A DNA stretch of 64,000 bases from Eutreptiella sp. 'Long Island Sound 2002' (taxonomy: Eukaryota; Euglenozoa; Euglenophyceae; Eutreptiales; Eutreptiaceae), in contig OZ038397.1 of NCBI GenBank assembly GCA_964036045.1, forward strand, positions 22,846,032-22,910,031, read 5' to 3'. The translations under genes and the position numbers were made by a program. Positions 24,740 to 35,518 of this stretch are shown one piece after another (position 1 is the stretch's first letter; every line of letters starts with the position of its first letter). Under the pieces are notes generated by a model. That model searched no databases. It was not told where the DNA came from and saw only the letters and a program-made list of their open reading frames with translations.

Positions 24740-25480
24740 CGAGAATTCTCCGATAAAAAAAAAAAAGAAAAAAAAATTTCTCCGATTCTGGTTTTCCACA
24801 ATACGAGACCTCTCGGATAAAAAAAACAAAAAAAAATTCTCCAATTCTGGTTTTCCAAAAAACGAGAATTCTCGGATAAAAAAAAAAAAAAATAACCCGA
24901 TTCTGGTTTTCCACAATACGAGAATTCGGGGATAAAAAAAAAAAAAAATTCTCCAGTTCCCGTTTTCCACAACACGAGAATTCTCGGGAAAAAAAAAAAA
25001 AAAATTCTCCGATTCTGGTTTTCCACAATAAGAGAATTCTCGGATAAAAAAAAAAAAAATTCTCCAATTCTCGTTTTTCACAAAACGAGAATTCTCCACT
25101 TCCCGTTTTCCACAAAACGAGAAACCCGGATAAAAAAAAAAAAAAATTCTCCGATTCCGGTTTTCCACAATACGAGAATTCTCGGATGAAAAAAAAAAAA
25201 AAATCTCCAATTCTGGTTTTCCACAAAACGAGAATTCTCGGATAAAAAAAAAAAAAAAAAAAAATCTTGGATTCCGGTTTTCAACAATACAAGAATTCTC
25301 GGCTAAAAAAAAAAAAAAATTCTCCGATTCCGGGTTTCCACAAAACGCGAATTCTCGGATTAAAAAAAAAAAAAAAATTCTCCGATTCTGGTTTTCCACA
25401 ATACGAGAATTCTCGGATTAAAAAAAAAAAAAAAAAAAATTCTCCGATTCTGGTTTTCCACAATACGAGAATTCTCCCGT

Positions 25481-25497
25481 TCCCGTTTTACACGAAA
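25481..25497 (-). other. CENP-B-box-like motif, TACACG form
   Basis: Same form as at 24044, 758 bp after the previous site. Confidence 0.65.
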
Positions 25498-26250
25498 CGA
25501 GAATTCTCCGATAAAAAAAAAAAAAATTTCTCCGCTTCTGGTTTTGAACAAAACGAGACCTCTCGGATAAAAAAAACAAAAAAAAAAAAAATTCTCCAGT
25601 TCCCGTTTTCCACAACACGAGAAACCTCGGAAAAAAAAAAAAAAATTCTCCGATTCTGGTTTTCCACAATACGAGGATTCTCGGATAAAAAAAAAAAATT
25701 TCCCAATTCTGGTTTTCCACAATACGAGGATTGTCGGATAAAAAAAAAAAATTGTCCGATTCTAGTTTTCCACAATACGAGAATTCTCAGATAAAAAAAA
25801 AAAATTCTCCAATTCTGGTTTTTCACAAAACGAGAATTCTCTGTTTCCCGTTTTCCACAAAAGGAGAATTCTCGGATAAAAAAAAAAAAAATTCTCCAAT
25901 TCTGGTTTTTCACAAAACGAGATATCTCCACTTCCCGTTTTCCACAAAACGAGAATTCTCGGATAAAAAAAAAAAAAATCTCCAATTCTGGTTTTCCACA
26001 AAACGAGAATTCTCGGATAAAAAAAAAAAAAAAATTCTTGGATTCCGGTTTTCAACAATAGAAGAATTCTCGGCTAAAAAAAAAAAAAAATTCTCCGATT
26101 CTGGGTTTCCACAAAACGCGAATTCTCGGATTAAAAAAAAAAAAAAAAATTCTCCGATTCTGGTTTTCCACAATACGAGAATTCTCGGATTAAAAAAAAA
26201 AAAAAAAAATTCTCCGATTCTGGTTTTCCACAATACGAGAATTCTCCCGT

Positions 26251-26267
26251 TCCCGTTTTCCACGAAA
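26251..26267 (-). other. CENP-B-box-like motif
   Basis: Same 17 bases as at 4717, 770 bp after the previous site. It is the copy of the 44784 site at an offset of 18,533 bp. Confidence 0.7.
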
Positions 26268-26965
26268 CGAGAATTCTCCGATAAAAAAAAAAAAAATTTC
26301 TCCGATTCTGGTTTTGAACAAAACGAGACCTCTCGGATAAAAAAAAACAAAAAAAAAAAAAATTCTCCAATTCTGGTCTTCCACAAAACGAGAATTCTCG
26401 GATAAAAAAAAAAAAAAATTCTCCAATTCTGGTTTTCCAGAATACGAGAATTTTGGGATAAAAAAAAAATTTCTCCAATTCCGGTTTTTCACACAACGAG
26501 AATTCTCCAGTTCCCGTTTTCCACAACACGAGAATTCTCGGAAAAAAAAAAAATTCTCCGATTCTGGTTTTCCACAATACGAGGATTCTCGGATAAAAAA
26601 AAAAAATTCTCCAATTCTGGTTTTCCACAATACGAGGATTCTCGGATAAAAAAAAAAAAAAATTGTCCGATTCTGGTTTTCCACAATACGAGAATTCTCA
26701 GATAAAAAAAAAAAAATTCTCCAATTCTGGTTTTTCGCAAAACGAGAATTCTCTGTTTCCCGTTTTCCACAAAACGAGAATTCTCGGATAAAAAAAAAAA
26801 AAAAAAAAACTCTCCGATTCTAGTTTTCCCCAATACGAGAATTCTCGGATAAAAAAAAAAAATTCTCCGATTCTGGTTTTCCACAAAACGAGAATTCTCG
26901 GATAAAAAAAAAAACAAAAAAAAATTCTCCGATTCTGGTTTTCCACAATACGAGAATTCTCCCGT

Positions 26966-26982
26966 TCCCGTTTTCCACTAAA
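26966..26982 (-). other. Mutated CENP-B-box-like site (TTAG)
   Basis: The minus strand reads TTTAGTGGAAAACGGGA; the essential TTCG is TTAG. The same change is at 45495, inherited through the 18.53-kb duplication. Confidence 0.6.
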
Positions 26983-27124
26983 CGAGAATTCTCCGATAAA
27001 AAAAAAAAAAAATTCTCCGATTCTGGTTTCCCACAATACGAGACCTCTCGGATAAAAAAAACAAAAAAAAAAAATTCACCAATTCTGGTTTTCCACAAAA
27101 CGAGAATTCTCGGATTAAAAAAAA

Positions 27125-27132
27125 TATATATA
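27125..27132. repeat. TATATATA inside an A-run
   Basis: Four TA steps interrupt the A-run between a B and an A monomer. Only one other copy exists, at 45655-45662. Confidence 0.85.
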
Positions 27133-28421
27133 AAAATTCTCCGATTCTGGTTTTCCACAGTACGAGAATTCTCGGATAAAAGAAAAAAAAAAAAAATTCT
27201 CCGATTCTTGTTTTCCACAAAACGAGAATTCTCGGATAAAAAAAAAAAAAAAAAAAATCTCCAATTCTGAATTTCCACAAAACAAGAATTCTCGGATAAA
27301 AAAAAAAAAAAATTGTCCGATTCCGGTTTTCCACAATACGAGAATTCTTGGATAAAAAAAAAAAAAATTCTCCAATTCAAGTTTTTCACAAAACGAGAAT
27401 TCTCGGATAAAAAAAAAAAACAAAAAAAAAATTCTCCGATTCTGGTTTTCCACAATACGAGATTTCTCGGATAAAAAAAAAGAAAAAAAAATTCTCCAAT
27501 TCCAGTTTTCCACAAAACGAGAAATCTCGGATTAAAAAAAGAAAAAAAAAAAATTCTCCGATGCTGGTTTGCCCCAATACGAGAATTCTCGGATAAAAAA
27601 AAAAAAAAATTCTCCAATTCTGGCTTTTCACAAAACGAGATTTCTCCGAGAAAAACAAAAAAAAAAAAAATTTGGATTCCGGTTTTCCACAATAGGAGAA
27701 TTCTCGGCTAAAAAAAAAAAAAAATCCTCCGATTCCGGTTTTCCACAATACGAGAATTCTCGGATAAGAAAAAAAAAAAAAAATTCTCCAATTCAAGTTT
27801 TCCACAAAACGAGAAATCTCGGATTGAAAAAAAAAAAAAAAAAAAAATTCTCCGATTCTGGTTTTCCACAATACGAGAATTCTCGGATAAAAAAAAAAAA
27901 AATTCTCCAATTCTGGTTTTTCACAAAACGAGAATTCTCGGATTAAAAAAAAAAAAAAAAAAAAATTCTTTGATTCTTGTTTTCCACAATACGCGAATTC
28001 TCGGATAAAAAAAAAAAAAAAATTCTCCAATTCTGGTTTTTCACAAAACGAGAATTGTCGGATAAAAAAAGAAAAAAAAAAAAATCTCCGATTTTGGTTT
28101 TCGACAATACGAGATTTCTCGGATTAAAAAAAAAAAAAAAATTCTCCAATTCCAGTTTTCCACAAAACGAGAAATCTCGGATAAAAAAAAGAAAAAAAAA
28201 AAAATTCTCCAATTCTGGTTTTTCACAAAACCAGAATTCTCGGAGAAAAAAAAAAAAAAATTTTGGATTCTGGTTTTCCACAATAGGAGAATTCTCGGCT
28301 AAAAAAAAAAAAAAATTCTCCAATTCTGGTTTTCCATAAAACCAGAATTCTCGGATAAAAAAAAAAAAAAAAAAAAATCCTCCGATTCCGGTTTTCCACA
28401 ATACGAGAATTCTCGGATAAG

Positions 28422-28438
28422 AAAAAAATTTTTTTTTT
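28422..28438. repeat. A7T10 junction of a different kind
   Basis: This T-run precedes CCAATTCAAG, not GGATTC as elsewhere, so it is an independent replacement of the core start. A similar one is at about 31070-31087 before CCAATTCTGG. Confidence 0.75.
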
Positions 28439-30000
28439 CCAATTCAAGTTTTCCACAAAACGAGAAATCTCTTATTAAAAAAAAAAAAAAAAAAAAAAAA
28501 TTCTCCGATTCCGGTTTTCCACGATACGAGAATTCTCGGATAAAAAAAAAAAAAAAAATCTCCAATTCTGGTTTTTCACAAAACGAGAATTCTCGGATAA
28601 AAAAAAAAAAACAATTCTCCAATTCCAGTTTTCCACAAAACGAGAAATCTCGGATTAAAAAAAGAAAAAAAAAAAAATTCTCCGATTCTGGTTTTCCCCA
28701 ATACGAGCATTCTCGGATAAAAAAAAAAATTTCTCCAATTCTGGTTTTTCACAAAACGAGAATTCTCGGAGAAAAAAAAAAAATTTTTTTTTGGATTCTG
28801 GTTTTCCACAATGAGAGAATTCTCGGCTAAAAAAAAAAAAAAAAATTCTCCAACTCTGGTTTTTCACAAAACGAGAATTGTCGGATAAAAAAAGAAAAAA
28901 AAAAAAATCTCCGATTTTGGTTTTCCACAATACGAGATTTCTCGGATTAAAAAAAAAAAAAAAAAAATTCTCCAATTCCAGTTTTCCACAAAACGAGAAA
29001 TCTCGGATTAAAAAAAGAAAAAAAAAAAAATTCTCCAATTCTGGTTTTTCACAAAACCAGAATTCTCGGAGAAAAAAAAAAAATTTTTTTGGATTCTGGT
29101 TTTCCACAATAGGAGAATTCTCGGCTAAAAAAAAAAAAAAAATTCTCCAATTCTGGTTTTCCACAATACGAGAATTCTCGGATAAAAAAAAAAAAAAAAA
29201 AAATCCTCCGATTCCGGTTGTCCACAATACGAGAATTCTCGGATAAGAAAAAAAAAAAAAAATTCTCCAATTCTGGTTTTTCACAAAACGAGAATTCTCG
29301 GATAAAAAGAAAAAAAAAAAAATTCTCCGATTTTGGTTTTCCACGAAACGAGAATTCTCGGATAAAAAAAAAAAAAAAAAAAAAAATTCTCCGATTCTGG
29401 TTCTCCACAATACGAGAATTCTCGGATAAAAAAAAAAAACAAAAAGAAAATTCTCCAATTCTGGTTTTCCACAAAACGAGAAATCTCGGATTAAAAAAAA
29501 GAAAAAAAAAAAATTCTCCGATTCTGGTTTTCCACAATACGAGAATTCTCGGATAAAAAAAAAAAAAAAATTCTCCAATTCTGGTTTTTCACAAAACGAG
29601 AATTCTCGGATAAAAAAAAAAAACAAAAAAAAAATTCTCCGATTCTTGTTTTCCACAATACGAGATTTCTCGGATAAAAAAAAAGAAAAAAAATTCTCCA
29701 ATTCCAGTTTTCCACAAAACGAGAAATCTCGGAATAAAAAAAGAAAAAAAAAAAAATTTCCGATTCTGGTTTTCCCAAATACGAGAATTCTCGGATAAAA
29801 AAAAAAAAAAAAAATTCTCCAATTCTGGTTTTCCACAAAACGAGAAATCTCGGATTAAAAAAAAGAAAAAAAAAAAAATTCTCCGATTCTGGTTTTCCAC
29901 AATACGAGAATTCTGGGATAAAAAAAAAAAAAAAAATTCTCCAATTCTGGTTTTTCACAAAACGAGAATTCTCGGATAAAATAAAAAAAAAAAAAAAAAA

Positions 30001-30470
30001 ATGCTCCGATTTCAGTTTTCCACGAAACGAGAATTCTCGGATAAAAAAAAAAACAAAAAAAAAAAATTCTCCGATTCTGGTTTTCCACAATACGAGATTT
30101 CTCGGATAAAAAAAAAGAAAAAAAAAAAATTCTCCAATTCAAGTTTTCCACAAAACGAGAAATCTCGGATTAAAAAAAAAAAAAAAAAAAAAAAATTCTC
30201 CGATTCTGGTTTTCCCCAATACGAGAATTCTCGGATAAAAAAAAAAAAAAATTCTCCAATTCCGGTTTTCCACAAAACGTGAAATCTCGGATTAAAAAAA
30301 AAAAAAATTCTCCGATTCTGGTTTTCCACAATACGAGAATTTTCGGATAAAAAAAAAAAAAAAAAATTCTCCAATTCTGGTTTTCCACAATACGAGAATG
30401 CTCGGATAACAAAAAAAAAAAAAAAAAAAAAAATTGTTCGATTCCGGTTTTCCACAAAACGAGAATTCTC
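30001..30470 (+). repeat. Copy of the first part of the 2.3-kb HOR
   Basis: It starts with the diagnostic monomer TGCTCCGATTTCAG at 30001 and runs to TTGTTCGATTCCGG at 30433. This is the order seen at 50388-50824 and 52711-53148 in the 2,323-bp HOR. A further copy starts at about 33440. Confidence 0.75.
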
Positions 30471-31914
30471 AGATAAAAAAAAAAAAAAAAATTCTCCAAT
30501 TCAAGTTTTCCACAAAACGAGAAATCTCGGATTAAAAAAAAAAAAAAAAAAATTCTCCAATTCTGGTTTTCCCCAATACGAGAATTCTCGGATAAAAAAA
30601 AAAAAAAAAATTCTCCAATTCCGGTTTTCCACAAAACGTGAAATCTCGGATTAAAAAAAAAAAAAAAAAAAAATTTTCCGATTCTGGTTTTCCACAATAC
30701 GAGAATTCTCGGATAAAAAAAAAAAAAAAATTCTCCAATTCTGGTTTTCCACAAAACGTGAAATCTCGGATTAAAAAAAAAAAAAAAAAAATCTCCGATT
30801 CTGGTTTTCCACAATACGAGAATTCTCGGATAAAAAAAAAATATTCTCCAATTCTGGTTTTTCACAAAACGAGAATGCTCGGATAAAAAAAAAAAAAAAA
30901 AAAAAAATTCTCCGATTCTGGTTTTCCCAAATACGAGAATTCTCGGATAAAAAAAAAAAAAAATTCTCCAATTCTGGTTTTCCACAAAACGAGAAATCTC
31001 GGATTAAAAAAAAGAAAAAAAAAAAAAAATTCTCCGATTCTGGTTTTCCACAATACGAGAATTCTCGGATAAAAAAAAAAATTTTTTTCCAATTCTGGTT
31101 TTTCACAAAACCAGAATTCTCGGAGAAAAAAAAAAAATTTTTTTTGGATTCTGGTTTTCCACAATAGGAGAATTCTCGGCTAAAAAAAAAAAAAAAAAAT
31201 TCTCCAATTCTGGTTTTCCACAATACGAGAATTCTCGGATAAAAAAAAAAAAAAAAAAAAAATCCTCCGATTCCGGTTGTCCACAATACGAGAATTCTCG
31301 GATAAGAAAAAAAAAAAAAATTCTCCAATTCTGGTTTTTCACAAAACGAGAATTCTCGGATAAAAAGAAAAAAAAAAATTCTCCGATTTTGGTTTTCCAC
31401 GAAACGAGAATTCTCGGATAAAAAAAAAAAAAAAAAAAAAAAATTCTCCGATTCTGGTTTTCCACAATACGAGAATTCTCGGATAAAAAAAAAAACAAAA
31501 AAAAAATTCTCCAATTCTGGTTTTCCACAAAACGAGAAATCTCGGATTAAAAAAAAGAAAAAAAAATTCTCCGATTCTGGTTTTCCACAATACGAGAATT
31601 CTCGGATAAAAAAAAAAAAAAAAAAATTCTCCAATTCTGGTTTTTCACAAAACGAGAATTCTCGGATAAAAAAAAAAACAAAAAAAAAATTCTCCGATTC
31701 TTGTTTTCCACAATACGAGATTTCTCGGATAAAAAAAAAAGAAAAAAAAAATTCTCCAATTCCAGTTTTCCACAAAACGAGAAATCTCGGATTAAAAAAA
31801 GAAAAAAAAAAAAAAAATTTCCGATTCTGGTTTTCCCAAATACGAGAATTCTCGGATAAAAAAAAAAAAAAAAAAAATTCTCCAATTCTGGTTTTCCACA
31901 AAACGAGAATTCTC
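30471..31914 (+). repeat. ~1.45-kb tandem unit, copy 1
   Basis: The unit begins at AATTCTCAGATA (about 30467) and recurs at about 31911. Matching pairs are CCGGTTTTCC with CGTGAA (30615/32061), ATATTCTCC with GAATGCTCGG (30841/32287), the A-run/T-run junction (31138/32580) and CCGGTTGTCC (31276/32722). All offsets are 1,442-1,446 bp. Confidence 0.8.
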
Positions 31915-33250
31915 AGATAAAAAAAAAAAAAAAAATTCTCCAATTCAAGTTTTCCACAAAACGAGAAATCTCGGATTAAAAAAAAAAAAAAAAAAATTCT
32001 CCAATTCTGGTTTTCCCCAATACGAGAATTCTCGGATAAAAAAAAAAAAAAAAAAATTCTCCAATTCCGGTTTTCCACAAAACGTGAACTCTCGGATTAA
32101 AAAAAAAAAAAAAAAAATTTTTCCGATTCTGGTTTTCCACAATACGAGAATTCTCGGATAAAAAAAAAAAAAAATTCTCCAATTCTGGTTTTCCACAAAA
32201 CGTGAAATCTCGGATTAAAAAAAAAAAAAAAAAATCTCCGATTCTGGTTTTCCACAATACGAGAATTCTCGGATAAAAAAAAAAAATATTCTCCAATTCT
32301 GGTTTTTCACAAAACGAGAATGCTCGGATAAAAAAAAAAAAAAAAAAAAAATTCTCCGATTCTGGTTTTCCCAAATACGAGAATTCTCGGATAAAAAAAA
32401 AAAAAAATTCTCCAATTCTGGTTTTCCACAAAACGAGAAATCTCGGATTAAAAAAAAGAAAAAAAAAAAAAAATTCTCCGATTCTGGTTTTCCACAATAC
32501 GAGAATTCTCGGATAAAAAAAAATAAATTTTTCCAATTCTGGTTTTTCACAAACCAGAATTCTCGGAGAAAAAAAAAAAATTTTTTTTTGGATTCTGGTT
32601 TTCCACAATAGGAGAATTCTCGGCTAAAAAAAAAGAAAAAAAATTCTCCAATTCTGGTTTTCCACAATACGAGAATTCTCGGATAAAAAAAAAAAAAAAA
32701 AAAAAAATCCTCCGATTCCGGTTGTCCACAATACGAGAATTCTCGGATAAGAAAAAAAAAAAAAATTCTCCAATTCTGGTTTTTCACAAAACGAGAATTC
32801 TCGGATAAAAAGAAAAAAAAAAAATTCTCCGATTTTGGTTTTCCACGAAACGAGAATTCTCGGATAAAAAAAAAAAAAAAAAAAAATTCTCCAATTCTGG
32901 TTTTCCACAAAACGAGAAATCTCGGATTAAAAAAAAGAAAAAAAAAATTCTCCGATTCTGGTTTTCCACAATACGAGAATTCTCGGATAAAAAAAAAAAA
33001 AAAAAATTCTCCAATTCTGGTTTTTCACAAAACGAGAATTCTCGGATAAAAAAAAAAACAAAAAAAAAATTCTCCGATTCTTGTTTTCCACAATACGAGA
33101 TTTCTCGGATAAAAAAAAAAGAAAAAAAAAATTCTCCAATTCCAGTTTTCCACAAAACGAGAAATCTCGGATTAAAAAAAGAAAAAAAAAAAAAAATTTC
33201 CGATTCTGGTTTTCCCAAATACGAGAATTCTCGGATAAAAAAAAAAAAAA
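31915..33250 (+). repeat. ~1.45-kb tandem unit, copy 2 (slightly shorter)
   Basis: It repeats 30471-31914 in order, with small losses: one A monomer present near 31440 in copy 1 is absent near 32880. Private changes include CGTGAACTCTCGG and TTCTGGTCTTCC near 33270. Confidence 0.75.
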
Positions 33251-34530
33251 AAAATTCTCCAATTCTGGTCTTCCACAAAACGAGAAATCTCGGATTAAAA
33301 AAAAGAAAAAAAAAAAAATTCTCCGATTCTGGTTTTCCACAATACGAGAATTCTGGGATAAAAAAAAAAAAAAAAAATTCTCCAATTCTGGTTTTTCACA
33401 AAACGAGAATTCTCGGATAAAATAAAAAAAAAAAAAAAAATGCTCCGATTTCAGTTTTCCACGAAACGAGAATTCTCGGATAAAAAAAAAAACAAAAAAA
33501 AAAATTCTCCGATTCTGGTTTTCCACAATACGAGATTTCTCGGATAAAAAAAAAGAAAAAAAAAATTCTCCAATTCAAGTTTTCCACAAAACGAGAAATC
33601 TCGGATTAAAAAAAAAAAAAAAAAAAAATTCTCCGATTCTGGTTTTCCCCAATACGAGAATTCTCGGATAAAAAAAAAAAAAAAAAATTCTCCAATTCTG
33701 GTTTTCCACAAAACGTGAAATCTCGGATTAAAAAAAAAAAAAAAAAAATTCTCCGATTCTGGTTTTCCACAATACGAGAATTTTCGGATAAAAAAAAAAA
33801 AAAAAATTCTCCAATTCTGGTTTTCAACAATACGAGAATTCTCGGATAACAAAAAAAAAAAAAAAAAAAATTGTTCGATTCCGGTTTTCCACAAAACGAG
33901 AATTCTCAGATAAAAAAAAAAAAAAAAAATTCTCCAATTCAAGTTTTCCACAAAACGAGAAATCTCGGATTAAAAAAAAAAAAAAAAAAAATTCTCCAAT
34001 TCTGGTTTTCCCCAATAGGAGAATTCTCGGATAAAAAAAAAAAAAAAAATTCTCCAATTCTGGTTTTCCACAAAACGTGAAATCTCGGATTAAAAAAAAA
34101 AAAAAAAAATTTTCCGATTCTGGTTTTCCACAATACGAGAATTCTCGGATAAAAAAAAAAAAAAAAAAAATTCTCCAATTCTGGTTTTCCACAAAACGTG
34201 AAATCTCGGATTAAAAAAAAAAAAAAAAAAAATCTCCGATTCTGGTTTTCCACAATACGAGAATTCTCGGATAAAAAAAAAAAATATTCTCCAATTCTGG
34301 TTTTTCACAAAACGAGAATGCTCGGATAAAAAAAAAAAAAAAAAAAAAAAATTCTCCGATTCTGGTTTTCCCAAATACGAGAATTCTCGGATGAAAAAAA
34401 AAAAAAAATTCTCCAATTCTGGTTTTCCACAAAACGAGAAATCTCGGATTAAAAAAAAGAAAAAAAAAAAAAATTCTCCGATTCTGTTTTTCCACAATAC
34501 GAGAATTCTCGGATAAAAAAAAAAAAAAAA
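33251..34530 (+). repeat. Partial copy of the 2.3-kb HOR type
   Basis: It holds TGCTCCGATTTCAG at about 33440, TTGTTCGATTCCGG at about 33871 and ATATTCTCC with GAATGCTCGG at about 34284, the order of the 2,323-bp HOR and of 30001-30900. After about 34530 it changes to a block whose best copy starts near 56130. Confidence 0.75.
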
Positions 34531-35408
34531 TTTTCCAATTCTGGTTTTTCAAAAAGCGAGAATTCGCGGATAAAAAAAAAAACAAAAAAAAAAAATTCTC
34601 CGATTCTCGTTTTCCACAATACGAGATTTCTCGGATAAAAAAAAAGAAAAAAAAAATTCTCCAATTCGAGTTTTCCACAAAACGAGAAATCTCGGATTAA
34701 AAAAAGAAAAAAAAAAAAAAAAATTCTCCGATTCTGGTTTTCCCCAAGCGAGAATTCTCGGATAAAAAAAAAAAAAAAATTCTCCAATTCTGGCTTTTCA
34801 CAAAACGAGAATTCTCGGAGAAAAAAAAAAAAAAATTTTGGATTCTGGTTTTCCACCATGGGAGAATTCTCGGCTAAAAAAAAAAAAAAAAATTCTCCAA
34901 TTCAAGTTTTCCACAAAACGAGAAATCTCGGATTAAAAAAAAAAAAAAAAAAAAAATTCCCCGATTCTGGTTTTCGAAAATACGAGAATTCTCGGATAAA
35001 AAAAAAAAAAAATTCTCCAATTCTGGTTTTTCACAAAACGAGAATTGTCGGATAAAAAAAAAAAAAAAAAAATCTCCGATTTTGGTTTTCCACAATACGA
35101 GATTTCTCGGATAAAAAAAAAAAAAAAAATTCTCCAATTCCAGTTTTCCACAAAACGAGAAATCTCAGATTAAAAAAAGAAAAAAAAAAAAAAAATTCTC
35201 CGATTCTCGTTTTCCCCAATACGAGAATTCTCGGATAAAAAAAAAAAAAAAAATTCTCCAATTCCGGTTTTTCACAAAACGAGAATTCTCGGAGAAAAAA
35301 AAAAAAAATTTTTTTTGGATTCTGGTTTTCCACAATGAGAGAAATCTCGGCTAAAAAAAAAAAAAAAATCTCCAATTCTGGTTTTCCACAATACGAGAAT
35401 TCTCCCGT

Positions 35409-35425
35409 TCCCGTTTTCCACGAAA
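35409..35425 (-). other. CENP-B-box-like motif
   Basis: Same 17 bases as at 4717. The following palindrome is altered to CGAATATTCTCGG. The nearest other sites are 9.2 kb left and 3.3 kb right. Confidence 0.7.
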
Positions 35426-35482
35426 CGAATATTCTCGGAAAAAAAAAAAAAAAAAATTCTCCGATTCTGGTTTTCCACAATA

Positions 35483-35518
35483 CGAGAATTCTCGGTTCCA
35501 CAAAACGAGAATTCTCGG
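35483..35518 (+). repeat. Fused monomer junction without A-run, CACAAAACG form
   Basis: Same join, but the second half is B-like (ACAAAACG) and the following A-run is uninterrupted, unlike the 190-225 group. Confidence 0.8.

Larger units (their letters stand above)
23901..27100 (+). repeat. ~0.7-kb sub-HOR carrying one CENP-B-box-like site per unit
   Basis: Units of roughly 11-13 monomers repeat at 0.68-0.77 kb. Each has a fused monomer with the box-like motif (24044, 24723, 25481, 26251, and a mutated one at 26966), followed 70-80 bp later by CGAGACCTCTCGGATA and a C-interrupted A-run. Most of this block matches 40750-45630. Monomers with CGCGAATTC and CAACAATACAAG are other shared markers. 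Confidence 0.8.
27101..30000 (+). repeat. Block duplicated at 45630-48370
   Basis: It opens with the TATATATA spacer at 27125-27132, repeated at 45655-45662 (offset 18,530). Shared rare variants then follow: TTTCAGAATTGG-side A monomers with CTGAATTTCCAC, TTCTTTGATTC (27966, 46563), TTTTCGACAATACG (28100, 46760) and CCGGTTGTCC (29217, 47585). The offset falls to 18,370 by 30001/48371, so the copies differ by small net deletions. Confidence 0.75.

Noticed and set aside
27125-27132. TATA box in TATATATA
   Set aside because: There is no downstream gene or promoter context. It is an A-run variant copied once, at 45655.
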